Source: Stutzerimonas stutzeri
GTDB lineage: Bacteria; Pseudomonadota; Gammaproteobacteria; Pseudomonadales; Pseudomonadaceae
Length of the DNA stretch: 64,000 bases
NCBI RefSeq assembly: GCF_013522825.1
Contig: NZ_JAAMQZ010000015.1
Span: 1-64,000 of the forward strand
Reading direction: 5' to 3'
Positions 19,232 to 28,433 of this stretch are shown piece after piece (within the stretch, counting starts at the first letter, position 1; each line of letters begins with the position of its first letter). The notes below the pieces were generated by a model. It did not search any database and was not told the origin of the DNA. It saw only the letters and a list, made by a program, of their open reading frames with translations. The position numbers were made by a program, and so were the translations under genes.

Positions 19232-20587
19232 GTGCGATCCCTGTTCTGGCGCATTCTTGCGACATTCTGGCTGGCCATTGCCCTGGTCGCCGGCCTGGCC
19301 ATGCTGTTGGGGCATGCGCTGAATCAGGACACCTGGATCATCAACCGCCACCCCGGCGTCAAGCAGCTCTCGCAAATCTGGACTCAGGTCTATGAACGCC
19401 AGGGGCCGATCGCCGCGCAATTCATGCTCGAACGGCACCGGCATCGCTTTCATATCGACGTCCAGGTCCTCGCCGAAAACGGCCAGCCGGTCATACGCGG
19501 CACCTTTCCGGCACGCGCCGCCGCCTTCGAGGCCCGCCAGCAAAACCAGGCCGGCCGCCTGCCCTGGCGTCGCCTGACTACCGACTACACCAGCCCGCTT
19601 TCCGGCGAAACCTACCTGTTCATCTACCGCATTCCCAACGCCGAACTGCAGGCCTGGCATCGCGACAGTCTGTTCTGGCCGCTGAGCGCGCTGGGCATCG
19701 CGCTGATCGTGCTGACCGGCTTCAGCCTGCTGCTGACCCTTTCCATCACCCGCCCGCTGGATCGCCTGCGCGGCGCGGTGCATGACCTCGGGCAGACCAC
19801 GTATCAGCAGAACTCCCTGGCCCGACTGGCCAAGCGCCGTGACGAACTGGGCGTGCTGGCCAAGGATTTCAACCGCATGGGCGCCCGCCTGCAGCGCCTG
19901 ATCGGCAGCCAGCGACAACTGCTGCGCGACGTTTCCCATGAACTACGCTCGCCTCTGGCACGGCTGCGCATCGCCCTGGCCCTTGCCGAACGCGCTACCC
20001 CGGTCGAACGGGAAGTCATCTGGCCACGCCTGGCCAAGGAATGCGATCGCCTGGAAGCACTGATCAGCGAAATTCTCGAACTGGCGCGACTCGACGCCGA
20101 ACCCGGCGCAGCGAGCGCGGTCAGCCTGCAGCCGATCTTCCAGCAACTGGTAGAGAATGCACGCATCGTGGCACCGAACCAGCTTATAGACAGCCAGGTG
20201 CAGAGCGGCATTCCGCTGCGCGGCTGGCCCGACATGCTCGAACGGGCACTGGACAACCTGCTGCGCAATGCCTTGCGCTTCAACCCTGAAGGCATGCCCA
20301 TCGAATTGCGCGCCCAGGTTGAAGCCGACTGGCTGACCCTGAGCATTCGCGATCACGGCCCCGGCGTGGACGCTGAGCACTTGACGCGCCTGAGCGAACC
20401 CTTCTTCCGCGCACCCGGCCAGACCACCGCCGGGCACGGCCTGGGCCTGGCCATCGCCCGCCGCGCCGCCGAGCGCCACGGCGGCGAACTGCTGCTGAGC
20501 AATCACCCCCAGGGCGGCTTTGTCGCCAGCCTGAAGCTGCCGCTCAATGCCTCGCCGGAATCAGTCAGGCTGCCCGAGCAAGCATGA
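19232..20587 (+). CDS. cpxS: Envelope stress sensor histidine kinase CpxS (CpxA-like)
   Basis: The 451-residue membrane kinase has TM1 (about 7-28), a periplasmic sensor domain (30-145) and TM2 (about 150-172). A HAMP linker (ITRPLDRLRGAV) follows, then DHp with phospho-accepting His236 in DVSHELRSPL, and a HATPase domain (N-box LDNLLRNALRF, DHGPGVD, GHGLGLAIA). It presumably phosphorylates CpxR. The start is GTG 19232 with GGAG upstream at long spacing. A hairpin terminator follows the stop. Confidence 0.9.
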   Translation: MRSLFWRILATFWLAIALVAGLAMLLGHALNQDTWIINRHPGVKQLSQIWTQVYERQGPIAAQFMLERHRHRFHIDVQVLAENGQPVIRGTFPARAAAFEARQQNQAGRLPWRRLTTDYTSPLSGETYLFIYRIPNAELQAWHRDSLFWPLSALGIALIVLTGFSLLLTLSITRPLDRLRGAVHDLGQTTYQQNSLARLAKRRDELGVLAKDFNRMGARLQRLIGSQRQLLRDVSHELRSPLARLRIALALAERATPVEREVIWPRLAKECDRLEALISEILELARLDAEPGAASAVSLQPIFQQLVENARIVAPNQLIDSQVQSGIPLRGWPDMLERALDNLLRNALRFNPEGMPIELRAQVEADWLTLSIRDHGPGVDAEHLTRLSEPFFRAPGQTTAGHGLGLAIARRAAERHGGELLLSNHPQGGFVASLKLPLNASPESVRLPEQA

Positions 20588-20593
20588 CTGCAG

Positions 20594-20615
20594 GGCCGAA
20601 TTCCTTCGGCCTTTT
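20594..20615 (+). terminator. Rho-independent terminator after cpxS
   Basis: The stem GGCCGAA (20594-20600) / TTCGGCC (20605-20611) is followed by TTTT. A second hairpin with the same arm sequence (20624-20630 / 20635-20641) lies directly beyond, next to the stop of the convergent nitroreductase. Confidence 0.7.
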
Positions 20616-20641
20616 GCATCTGTGGCCGAACAAGTTCGGCC

Positions 20642-21214
20642 CTACAGAATAATTTTCCCGTTCCACTGACTGACAAAATCCTTCGGCTCCAGCACCGGCG
20701 GCTTGCGCAAGCCGCCTTCCGGCGTGCCCAGATAGATAAATCCCAGCAACTGTTCGCCCGCCGACAGCCCCAGCCCTTCGGCGACATACCGGTCATAGGC
20801 GAACTCCCCCGTGCGCCACACCGCGCCCAGCCCCTGCGCATGAGCCGCCAGCAGCAAACCGTGGGCCGCACAGCCCACAGCGAGCAGTTGTTCGACTTCG
20901 GGCACCTTAGGATGCGTTACCGGGCAGGCAATCACCGCCACCAGCAGCGGCGCGCGTAGCGGCATCTTGCGCGGCTTGTGCAGCACTTCATCCGAGGCAT
21001 CCGGCTGGCGCTGGCGCAGGGCTTCGGCCAGTAGCTCGCCCAGGTGCTCGCGCGCCTCACCCTCGATGGTGAGAAAACGCCAGGGTCGCAACTGCCCATG
21101 ATCAGGCGCCCGCAGCGCAGCACGGAACATCAGCTCCAGCTGCGCAGCCGTCGGCGCCGGATCGACCAGCCGGGTGACCGAAACACGATTGAGCAACAGG
21201 TCGAACGCATCCAT
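20642..21214 (-). CDS. Nitroreductase family protein (YdjA-like)
   Basis: The 190-residue FMN-dependent nitroreductase-fold protein is of the short YdjA subgroup. Visible motifs are RVSVTRLVDPAP (FMN phosphate-binding Arg/Ser), APDHGQLRPWRF, AAHAQGLGAVWRTG and the C-terminal FIYLGTPEG. It is cytosolic and uses NAD(P)H; the substrate is unknown. ATG 21214 follows GAGGAGATGG. It is convergent with cpxS. Confidence 0.9.
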   Translation of the reverse strand: MDAFDLLLNRVSVTRLVDPAPTAAQLELMFRAALRAPDHGQLRPWRFLTIEGEAREHLGELLAEALRQRQPDASDEVLHKPRKMPLRAPLLVAVIACPVTHPKVPEVEQLLAVGCAAHGLLLAAHAQGLGAVWRTGEFAYDRYVAEGLGLSAGEQLLGFIYLGTPEGGLRKPPVLEPKDFVSQWNGKIIL

Positions 21215-21365
21215 CCACCATCTCCTCATTCAGATTCACAGGTCGTTTTTCAACGACCTGTCAGCCCCGACGATTGATATCGAGACCTGTATAAGGAAGA
21301 CAGCTTACCGGTGATGACTCCAACTCCGAAGCCCGCCAGGCACCAGGCACGGAATCGCCTCGCCC

Positions 21366-21737
21366 TCACGCCACCCGATCAGGCGATACCTGCGGTGCCA
21401 GAGGGGGTGTCAGCGGTGGCAGACCATGAGCTGCGCGGGCCGCATCGCAGTGGGCATTGTGCTGGCCGTCGACCCAGGAAGCCTCGAATTCGCGGCATGT
21501 GCTCGAGCGCTGCTCATAAAGGGTGCAGCGCACGCCGCAGCCCACATCGCCCATCAGCCCGACGCAACGCGCCGGCTTGGCCTCGGTGCCCTGCATCGCA
21601 ACGTGAAAGGGACTGATCTGCACGGTGGCGCCATCCGGTACCGTACCGCCGGACGAGGCGCATTCGCCCCAGAAGAAAGACACGCGAAAATACGCGCAGC
21701 AGGCACCGCACGTGAGGCAGGGATTGTCGATCGACAT
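21366..21737 (-). CDS. YkgJ family cysteine cluster protein
   Basis: The 123-residue protein starts with the signature CLTCGACC and has further Cys in CVGLMGDVGCGVRCTLYEQR and STCREF. Members of this family (UPF0153/YkgJ) are predicted Zn or Fe-S binding proteins of unknown function. I choose ATG 21737, where homologues start (MSIDNPC). It is divergent from trkH. Confidence 0.88.
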   Translation of the reverse strand: MSIDNPCLTCGACCAYFRVSFFWGECASSGGTVPDGATVQISPFHVAMQGTEAKPARCVGLMGDVGCGVRCTLYEQRSSTCREFEASWVDGQHNAHCDAARAAHGLPPLTPPLAPQVSPDRVA

Positions 21738-21928
21738 GGATGATGAACACCAGAAAGCCGGCAAAGGGCCGGCGCCAGAGCGGCTATTTTATTCACCGCC
21801 ATGCGCCCGAGAAAAGCCTCCCGGCAGGGCACCGCGAAAGTTTTTTCAACCATTCGATCAGCGGTTTACTGCCGTTGCCACACGGGTAGAATGTCGGCCT
21901 TCCTCATAGTGCCGAGCCCTCCACACAC

Positions 21929-23380
21929 ATGGCCTTGCCGACGCTGCGCATCATCGGTTTCATTCTCGGCATTTTCCTGATTACCCTGGCCGTCAGCATG
22001 GTGGTGCCGATGCTGGCGCTGCTCGCGTTCGAGCGCACCGACGACCTGCACGCATTCATCTGGGCCAGCCTGATCACTTTCGGCTGTGGCTTCGCCCTGG
22101 TCCTGCCCGGCAGGCCGGCCAATACCAATCTGCGCCCGCGCGACATGTATTTCCTGACCACGGTGAGCTGGCTGAGTGTGTGCTGCTTCGCCGCCCTGCC
22201 GATGATGCTGATCCATCACATCAGCTACACCGATGCCTTTTTCGAAACCATGTCAGGCATCACCACCACGGGCGCGACGGTGATCTCCGGCCTGGACAGC
22301 GCCTCTCCCGGCCTGCTCATGTGGCGCTCCCTGCTGCACTGGCTCGGCGGCATCGGCTTTATCGGCATGGCGGTGGCGATCCTGCCGCTGTTGCGCGTGG
22401 GTGGCATGCGCCTGTTCCAGACCGAATCCTCGGACTGGTCGGAGAAGGTCATGCCGCGCTCGCACATGGCAGGCAAGTACCTGCTCGTCATCTACGTGAT
22501 ATTCACTTTGGCGGCTTACGTGGCTTTCCGAATGGCCGGCATGGGTGCCTTCGATGCCATCAATCACGCCATGTCCACCGTGGCGACCGGTGGCTACTCG
22601 ACCTCCGACGCCTCGCTGGGCAAGTTCAGCCCGGCGGCGCACTGGGTGGCTATCGTGTTCATGATTCTGGGCAGCCTGCCCTTCACCCTCTATGTCGCCA
22701 CGGCGCGAGGCAATCACGGCGCGCTGCTGCGCGATCAGCAGGTACGCGGCTTCCTGATCCTGCTGGCGATCACCAGCCTGCTCTTCAGCGGCTGGTACTG
22801 GATCAACCATGACGACAGCCTGCTCGATTCGCTGCGAATCGTGACCTTCAGCGTGGTCTCGGTGGTCACCACCACCGGCTTCGCGGTAAATGATTACACC
22901 CAGTGGGGCGGCTTCGCGGTGATGGTCTTCTTCTACCTGACCTTTATCGGCGGCTGTTCGGGCTCGACCTCCGGCGGCTTGAAGATGTTCCGCTTCCAGG
23001 TCGCCTATGCGCTGTTGCGCGCCAACCTGCAACAGCTCGTGCACCCGCGCGCGGTCATCCGCCAGCAATACAACGGGCACAATCTCGATGAGGAAATCGT
23101 CCGGTCCATCCTGACCTTCTCGTTCTTCTTCACCATGACCATCGGCGTGCTGGCCCTGTGCCTGGCGATGCTCGGGCTCGATCCGCTCACCGCGCTCACG
23201 GGCGCGGCATCGGCAGTGTGCAACGTCGGCCCCGGCCTGGGTTCGGTCATCGGCCCGGCGGGTAATTTCTCGCCGCTGCCGGATGCCGCGAAATGGCTGC
23301 TTTCCGCCGGCATGCTGCTCGGACGACTGGAAATCATCACCGTGCTGGTGCTATTGACCCCGGCCTTCTGGCGCCATTGA
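21929..23380 (+). CDS. trkH: Potassium uptake protein TrkH (Trk transporter pore subunit)
   Basis: The 483-residue inner-membrane protein has four repeated M1-P-M2 units. Selectivity-filter-like segments are TTTGATV, VATGGYST, TTTGFAV and NVGPGLG, each with the conserved Gly. It needs the cytosolic NAD-binding TrkA for gating; trkA is not in this window. The Shine-Dalgarno is weak. The position next to ykgJ is as in P. aeruginosa. Confidence 0.95.
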   Translation: MALPTLRIIGFILGIFLITLAVSMVVPMLALLAFERTDDLHAFIWASLITFGCGFALVLPGRPANTNLRPRDMYFLTTVSWLSVCCFAALPMMLIHHISYTDAFFETMSGITTTGATVISGLDSASPGLLMWRSLLHWLGGIGFIGMAVAILPLLRVGGMRLFQTESSDWSEKVMPRSHMAGKYLLVIYVIFTLAAYVAFRMAGMGAFDAINHAMSTVATGGYSTSDASLGKFSPAAHWVAIVFMILGSLPFTLYVATARGNHGALLRDQQVRGFLILLAITSLLFSGWYWINHDDSLLDSLRIVTFSVVSVVTTTGFAVNDYTQWGGFAVMVFFYLTFIGGCSGSTSGGLKMFRFQVAYALLRANLQQLVHPRAVIRQQYNGHNLDEEIVRSILTFSFFFTMTIGVLALCLAMLGLDPLTALTGAASAVCNVGPGLGSVIGPAGNFSPLPDAAKWLLSAGMLLGRLEIITVLVLLTPAFWRH

Positions 23381-23387
23381 GCATTGG

Positions 23388-23828
23388 TTATGGTTCGCCG
23401 ATGTCTTCGTTCCACAGTTCGGGACTGCTTTCGATAAAACCCCGCATCATCGCCACACAGCCCGGGTCCTGCAGCACTTCGACCTTCACCCCGCGTTCGC
23501 GCAGCAAATTCTCCTCGCCCAGGAAGGTCTGGTTCTCGCCGATCACGATCCTGGGAATGCCATAGAGCAGGATGGCGCCGCTGCACATCGCACACGGCGA
23601 CAGGGTGGTGTAAAGAACCGACTCGGCATACACGCCAGCCGATTGCCGCCCGGCATTCTCGAAAGCATCCATCTCGCCGTGCAACACCGCACTGCCTTGC
23701 TGAACCCGGCGATTATGCCCACGCCCGATGATCTTCCCGCGATGGACGATCACCGAACCAATGGGAATGCCGCCTTCAGCCAGCCCCTGCCGCGCCTCTT
23801 CGATTGCCGCCTGCATGTATATGTCCAT
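23388..23828 (-). CDS. Cytidine/deoxycytidylate-type deaminase, probable cytosine deaminase
   Basis: The 146-residue zinc deaminase has ligands in HGEMDAFENAG and PCAMCSGA. The HGE...ENAGR form and the C-terminal EDIGEP resemble the fungal-type (Fcy1) cytosine deaminase, rather than TadA, whose motif is HAE. Probable reaction: cytosine to uracil, in pyrimidine salvage. ATG 23828 is preceded by GAGGAAG. It is convergent with trkH, 7 bp apart. Confidence 0.85.
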   Translation of the reverse strand: MDIYMQAAIEEARQGLAEGGIPIGSVIVHRGKIIGRGHNRRVQQGSAVLHGEMDAFENAGRQSAGVYAESVLYTTLSPCAMCSGAILLYGIPRIVIGENQTFLGEENLLRERGVKVEVLQDPGCVAMMRGFIESSPELWNEDIGEP

Positions 23829-23997
23829 CCGCTGCTTCCTCGTATCCAAGAGTCATTTCGGGTGCTGCCTGGCCAAATCACTGGTTTGGCGCAACCTCGG
23901 CGACTTGTTATGATCGCCCCACTTACACTGGCGATGCGCAGCAACTTACAACGGGCGCATACCAGAGCGCAGGCCTTTCCAGGGATAGCCATCATAG

Positions 23998-25386
23998 ATG
24001 CCAACCGTGACCGGTGAACGGCGTAACGGCCTTGCGACCCGACCGCTGCGAGAGTACTACGCCAGGGTACTTGCCTATCTGACCTGCGCGGCCACGCTGG
24101 CCGCCGGCGTTTATACCCAGTACTTTGCCATCGAACTCCTGTGGATGGTGCCGTACACCCTTCTCTACCCGCATTTCGCCTATCACCTGAGCTATCGATT
24201 CAAGCGTGAGCACCCGGAGCGGACTTCACAAGTGCTGCTCTGCCTCGACGCCTTGAATGCCGGTGCGGGCATCGTGCTGTTCGGTGGTGCGCTGGTGCCC
24301 AGCCTGATGTTCCTGCTGACGCTGAGCTTCAGCGCCCTGGTGATCGGCAGCCTGCGGCATTGGCTGATGACACTGCTGCTGGTCCTCGCCGGCATTGGCA
24401 TGACCAGCCTGCTGGTACCTCTGCAGTTCAGCGGCACGACCCCGGTGCTGGTCTCGGCGGTAAGCATTTTGTTCACCACGCTGTACATCTGCATCACCGC
24501 CTATTACGTGCACCAGCAGGGCGTACATCTGGCGCAAGTGCGTCACGAAGTGGAAGCGGAACAGGCCAAGGCCGCGCGGCTGGCCCGCAACCTGGCCAAA
24601 TACCTCTCGCCGCAGGTGTGGGAATCGATCTTCTCCGGCAAGCGCAGCGTGCGCCTGGAAACCCAGCGCAAGAAGCTCACGGTGTTCTTTTCGGATATCA
24701 AGGGTTTCACCGAACTGTCAGAAGAACTCGAAGCCGAAGCCCTGACCGACCTGCTCAACAACTACCTCAACGAGATGTCGAAGATCACCCTCAAGTACGG
24801 CGGCACCATCGACAAGTTCGTCGGGGACTGCGTGATGGTGTTCTTCGGCGACCCCACCAGCCAGGGGGCCAAGAAGGATGCGGTGGCGGCCGTCTCGATG
24901 GCCATCGCCATGCGCAAGCACATGAAGGTGCTGCGCCAGCAGTGGCGCGCCCAGGGCATCACCAAGCCCATGGAAATCCGCATGGGCATCAATACCGGCT
25001 ACTGCACGGTCGGCAACTTCGGCGCCGATACGCGCATGGACTACACCATCATCGGTCGCGAAGTGAACCTGGCCAGCCGCCTGGAAAGCTCCGCCGAAGC
25101 CGGCGAGATCCTCATCTCCCACGAGACCTATTCGCTGGTCAAGGACGTGATCATGTGCCGCGACAAGGGCCAGATCACGGTCAAGGGCTTTTCCCGCCCG
25201 GTGCAGATCTACCAGGTGGTGGACTTCCGCCGCGACCTGGGCGCGACATCCAGCTTCGTCGAGCACGAACTGCCGGGTTTCTCCATGTACCTGGACACCA
25301 ATGGCGTACAGAACTTCGACAAGGAACGCGTGATCCAGGCGCTCAACCAGGCAGCAGACAAGCTGCGCGACAAGGTCATCATGTAG
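23998..25386 (+). CDS. cyaB: Membrane adenylate cyclase CyaB (MASE2 plus class III cyclase)
   Basis: The 462-residue protein matches the length and layout of P. aeruginosa CyaB. It has an N-terminal MASE2 integral membrane domain (about 20-180, five to six helices) and a C-terminal class III cyclase domain (about 215-400). The metal Asp is in FFSDIKGF and the second metal Asp in DKFVGDCVMVFFG; VNLASRLESSA follows. In P. aeruginosa CyaB makes the cAMP that drives Vfr-dependent virulence and surface responses; a similar role is inferred. The start ATG 23998 has only a weak Shine-Dalgarno. Confidence 0.93.
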   Translation: MPTVTGERRNGLATRPLREYYARVLAYLTCAATLAAGVYTQYFAIELLWMVPYTLLYPHFAYHLSYRFKREHPERTSQVLLCLDALNAGAGIVLFGGALVPSLMFLLTLSFSALVIGSLRHWLMTLLLVLAGIGMTSLLVPLQFSGTTPVLVSAVSILFTTLYICITAYYVHQQGVHLAQVRHEVEAEQAKAARLARNLAKYLSPQVWESIFSGKRSVRLETQRKKLTVFFSDIKGFTELSEELEAEALTDLLNNYLNEMSKITLKYGGTIDKFVGDCVMVFFGDPTSQGAKKDAVAAVSMAIAMRKHMKVLRQQWRAQGITKPMEIRMGINTGYCTVGNFGADTRMDYTIIGREVNLASRLESSAEAGEILISHETYSLVKDVIMCRDKGQITVKGFSRPVQIYQVVDFRRDLGATSSFVEHELPGFSMYLDTNGVQNFDKERVIQALNQAADKLRDKVIM

Positions 25387-25459
25387 CATCGGCGTGCCGG
25401 TGATTGCGCTCCGAGGAGTGCCGAGCGAACATCGCATCCAGATGCTGACGAGTTCACCC

Positions 25460-26224
25460 ATGCCGCCGATCCTCTCACTGCGCCATTACAACCACGACCA
25501 GATCGTCCACAGCCACCAGCACACCCAGCTGGTGTTCGGCCTGCGCGGGCAGCTGGATTTCGAGATGGATGGCCGCGGAAGCCGCATCCAGCAGCAACAG
25601 TTGGCGGTGGTCCCGAGCGAAACGCGCCATGCCTGCGGCAGCGCCTCGGGTAGCCGCTGCCTGATTCTGGATATTCCCGACGACAACTGGCTGCAGCAAC
25701 GGCTCGGCCATCACTCGGAGCCCGGCCGGCGGCTACTGGAGAAACCCGCGGCCTTGCACCTGAGTCCGGCGCAAAGCCAGCTGGTCGGTTGGCTCGCAGC
25801 CAGCCCGGTCGACGATCCGGTCATCAGCGAACAAGGGGCCGCCTTGCTTCTGGCCAGCCTTGCCGGTGGTTGCGAGCCAGTCATGCAGAGCAGCCCGCTT
25901 CCCCTGGCAGCGATCCACGCACACGTCGAGCGCCACCTGGGGCATCCGCTCGAGGTCCGGGATCTGGCGCGCCTGGCCGGTCTCTCGGTGCCACGCTTCC
26001 ATGCCCGCTTCGTGAGCGAGACCGGCATGACGCCCATGGAGTTCGTCCGCCGGCGCCGCGTGCAACAGGGCCGGGAGCTGCTGATCGGCACGCGGCTGGC
26101 TGTGGGCGAGATCGCCGCCCGGGTCGGCTATGCCTCGCAAAGCGCCTTTACCGCCGCCCTCAACCGTGAGTTCGGTCGTACCCCGAGAGCGCTGCGCCGC
26201 GAGTCGCTCGACAATTGCCGATAG
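25460..26224 (+). CDS. AraC-family transcriptional regulator
   Basis: The 254-residue protein has an N-terminal cupin-like sensing domain (HYNHDQIVHSHQHTQLVFGL, His-rich) and a C-terminal double helix-turn-helix (HLGHPLEVRDLARLAGLS and GEIAARVGYASQSAFTAALNREFG). Earlier in-frame starts (25394 GTG, 25442 ATG) exist, but homologues begin around PPILSLRHYNHD. It lies just before an EamA exporter, which it may control; the ligand is unknown. Confidence 0.87.
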   Translation: MPPILSLRHYNHDQIVHSHQHTQLVFGLRGQLDFEMDGRGSRIQQQQLAVVPSETRHACGSASGSRCLILDIPDDNWLQQRLGHHSEPGRRLLEKPAALHLSPAQSQLVGWLAASPVDDPVISEQGAALLLASLAGGCEPVMQSSPLPLAAIHAHVERHLGHPLEVRDLARLAGLSVPRFHARFVSETGMTPMEFVRRRRVQQGRELLIGTRLAVGEIAARVGYASQSAFTAALNREFGRTPRALRRESLDNCR

Positions 26225-26351
26225 GGCTGCGACAGACGGCCCACACGGCGGGCCTTACCATGGGCCAATAGAAATCATGGCAGCGCCAGGCGTGCCCGTA
26301 CCGAGGTTGCATGATCGGCTTCAGATTTTCTCCCGCACCGGGCAACCACCC

Positions 26352-27230
26352 ATGACCCGCCGCAACGCCCTGCTGGCGATCCACTTCGGCGCGCTGATGT
26401 TCGGCCTCTCCGGGGTATTCGGCAAACTGGCTGAAAGCGCCCCGCTCACCATCACCTTCGGTCGTGCCCTGTTCGCGGTCCTCGCGCTGCTGCTGGCGGC
26501 CCGGTTTCTGCGCAGCAGCGGCGCACGCCCCAACTGGCGTCAACGTGGCGGCCTATTGTTCGGCGGCTTACTGCTGGGCGGTCACTGGCTCACCTTCTTT
26601 ATCGCAGTGAAAATCGCTGGAGTAGGCATCGCCACCCTGGGCTTCGCCAGCTTCCCGGCCTTTACCCTGCTGCTGGAAGGGGTGTTGTTCCGCGAACGCA
26701 CACGTCCGGTCGAATTCGCCTTGGTGGGCCTGGTCTGCGCGGGCCTGGTGCTGGTCACGCCGGCGTTCGATCTGGCCAGCGAAAACACGGTCGGCCTGCT
26801 CTACGGCATTCTCTCCGGCCTGCTGTTCGCCCTGCTGTCGTTGCTCAACCGCGCGGTTACCCGCGGTATCGATCCGGTGCAGGCCGCGCTCTGGCAGAAC
26901 GGCATCATCCTGCTGTGCCTGCTGCCTCTGAGCTGGAACTCGCTACCCGAGGTTCCGCCACTGGACTGGCTCTGGCTGGTGCTGCTCGGTGTGTTCTGCA
27001 CCGGCCTTGCGCACAGCCTGTTCGTCGCCAGCCTGAAAGTACTGAAAGCGCGAACCACCTCGGTGATCTTCGCCCTGGAACCGGTGTACGGCATTGCCTT
27101 TGCCTGGTGGCTGTTCAACGAACGGCCCACCCTGGGCATGGCGGCGGGCGGCGCCCTGATCATTCTCGCGACGGTGATCACCAGCCGCCTGAAGACCGCA
27201 TCACTGCCCAGGCCAGCCAACGCGGGCTGA
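26352..27230 (+). CDS. EamA/DMT-family transporter
   Basis: The 292-residue inner-membrane protein has ten predicted helices in two EamA repeats (repeat boundary near residue 145, second repeat ending at ALEPVYGIAFAWWLFNERPT). It probably exports small metabolites or amino acids. The open frame extends upstream into the AraC gene; the real start is ATG 26352 (MTRRNALLAIHFGAL). It may be a target of the preceding AraC regulator. Confidence 0.87.
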   Translation: MTRRNALLAIHFGALMFGLSGVFGKLAESAPLTITFGRALFAVLALLLAARFLRSSGARPNWRQRGGLLFGGLLLGGHWLTFFIAVKIAGVGIATLGFASFPAFTLLLEGVLFRERTRPVEFALVGLVCAGLVLVTPAFDLASENTVGLLYGILSGLLFALLSLLNRAVTRGIDPVQAALWQNGIILLCLLPLSWNSLPEVPPLDWLWLVLLGVFCTGLAHSLFVASLKVLKARTTSVIFALEPVYGIAFAWWLFNERPTLGMAAGGALIILATVITSRLKTASLPRPANAG

Positions 27231-27307
27231 ATCAGAGCCAACGGTCGTTCTGCCTGAAGCAGGCCTCGACGCACCGTCCGTTCATGTTCCGTTGCGTACT
27301 GCCGGCG

Positions 27308-27337
27308 ACTGGTTATACCATCCGTACTAACGTCAGT
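27308..27337. promoter_or_regulatory. Candidate operator/promoter of the toxin-antitoxin pair
   Basis: An imperfect inverted repeat pairs ACTG-GTTA-TAC (27308-27318) with GTAC-TAAC-gt-CAGT (27324-27337). It lies 16 bp upstream of the antitoxin ATG, the normal place for an autoregulatory operator of an AbrB-type antitoxin. GGTTATAC may include an extended -10. The palindrome is seen directly; its role is inferred. Confidence 0.4.
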
Positions 27338-27352
27338 TCAGAGGCCCCCGCC

Positions 27353-27574
27353 ATGAAGCTCAAGATCACCTCCATCGGCAATTCCGCCGGTGTCATCCTG
27401 CCGAAGGAAATACTGGCGCGCCTGCGCCTGGAGAAAGGAGACGAGCTGTACGCCCTGGAGACGCCGGACGGCCTCAAGCTCAGCGTATTCGACCCCACCC
27501 TGGCCGAGCAGATGGAGGTGGCTGAACTGGTCATGCGCGAAGATCGGCAGGTCCTGCACAAACTGGCGCAATGA
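27353..27574 (+). CDS. AbrB/MazE-type antitoxin
   Basis: The 73-residue protein has a swapped-hairpin AbrB DNA-binding domain at its N-terminus (KLKITSIGNSAGVILPKEIL) and a C-terminal helix likely to bind the toxin. It is directly followed, 10 bp on, by a Doc-type toxin gene. Together they form a type II toxin-antitoxin operon in which the antitoxin represses its promoter. A longer frame overlapping eamA is a shadow extension. Confidence 0.9.
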   Translation: MKLKITSIGNSAGVILPKEILARLRLEKGDELYALETPDGLKLSVFDPTLAEQMEVAELVMREDRQVLHKLAQ

Positions 27575-27584
27575 GAATCGCAGC

Positions 27585-28010
27585 ATGATCGTCTGGATCG
27601 GCAAGGCGCTGGCCCTGGCCATTCACGACCGCCAACTGGCCGAGCATGGCGGGGGTAGCGGCGTACGCGACGAAGGCCTGCTCGACTCGGCCCTGGCCCG
27701 TCCGCAGCAGCTCCATACCTATGGCGAACCCGCGCCGGATCTGGCCGATCTCGCCGCCAGCCTGGCCTTCGGTCTGGCCCGCAATCACCCCTTCGTCGAT
27801 GGCAACAAACGCACGGCACATGTCTGCTATCGCGTGTTCCTTCAGCTCAACCACTGCAAGCTGATCGCCAGCGACGAAGAAAAATATGCCGCCATGATCG
27901 GCCTGGCCGAAGGCTCCATCGACGAAGCCGAATTCGCCCGCTGGCTGCGCAGCCGAATCGTTATCGACAGGCCAGGCGCGGTACAGGAGGCGGCGAGCCG
28001 CTATCGTTGA
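27585..28010 (+). CDS. doc: Doc-type toxin (death-on-curing, Fic fold)
   Basis: The 141-residue Fic/Doc protein has the active motif HPFVDGNKR at residues 68-76. Lysine replaces the Gly of AMPylating Fic proteins, the hallmark of Doc. P1 Doc phosphorylates EF-Tu and arrests translation; the same is inferred here. The cognate antitoxin upstream is AbrB-type rather than Phd-type. The ATG lies 10 bp after the antitoxin stop, typical of a coupled pair. All catalytic residues are present, so it looks active. Confidence 0.9.
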   Translation: MIVWIGKALALAIHDRQLAEHGGGSGVRDEGLLDSALARPQQLHTYGEPAPDLADLAASLAFGLARNHPFVDGNKRTAHVCYRVFLQLNHCKLIASDEEKYAAMIGLAEGSIDEAEFARWLRSRIVIDRPGAVQEAASRYR

Positions 28011-28086
28011 GTTCGCCCCCTCGATCCCCCACGTTCCACGCGGGAGCGCGGAAACGATCAATCTGGCATTTACGCTGATGGCCGGT
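28011..28086. repeat. Short gap with a REP-like hairpin
   Basis: The sequence around 28029-28056 can fold through CCACGTTCC / GGAGCGCGG-type complementarity and resembles the CCCACGC...GCGTGGG repeats common in Pseudomonas. It lies between the convergent doc and SelW-like genes and may help termination. Confidence 0.35.
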
Positions 28087-28368
28087 TCAGCGGTCGTTAT
28101 GACCCAGCGAGCGCTGCGGGTCGATCTGGTCGCGCACGCGCTGCTTGAGTTCCTTCGCTTCGGGGAATCCCCCATCGAGCTTGCGCTCCCAGATCTGCAC
28201 GCCATCGCAGGTGATATGGAACGTCCCGCCGGTGGCAGGCACCAGCGCAACCTTGCCCAGATCATCGGCGAAGGTGGACAAAAGCTCCTGGGCCAGCCAG
28301 GCCGCGCGCAGCAGCCACTGGCATTGGGTGCAATAGGTGATGACGATTTCCGGTTTGGTAGCGGACAT
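28087..28368 (-). CDS. SelT/SelW/SelH (Rdx) family protein
   Basis: The 93-residue thioredoxin-like protein has the redox motif CTQC near the N-terminus (EIVITYCTQCQWLLRAAW). The C-terminal block is FPEAKELKQRVRDQIDP. Bacterial members have Cys in place of selenocysteine and are thought to be thiol oxidoreductases. ATG 28368 is preceded by AAGG at 7 bp. It is divergent from plpD. Confidence 0.88.
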   Translation of the reverse strand: MSATKPEIVITYCTQCQWLLRAAWLAQELLSTFADDLGKVALVPATGGTFHITCDGVQIWERKLDGGFPEAKELKQRVRDQIDPQRSLGHNDR

Positions 28369-28433
28369 GAGCATGCCTTCGGTGGCTGACGGAGCGCCTA
28401 TAATAGCCGCCCTTTCTCGCACCCAAGCCTGGT

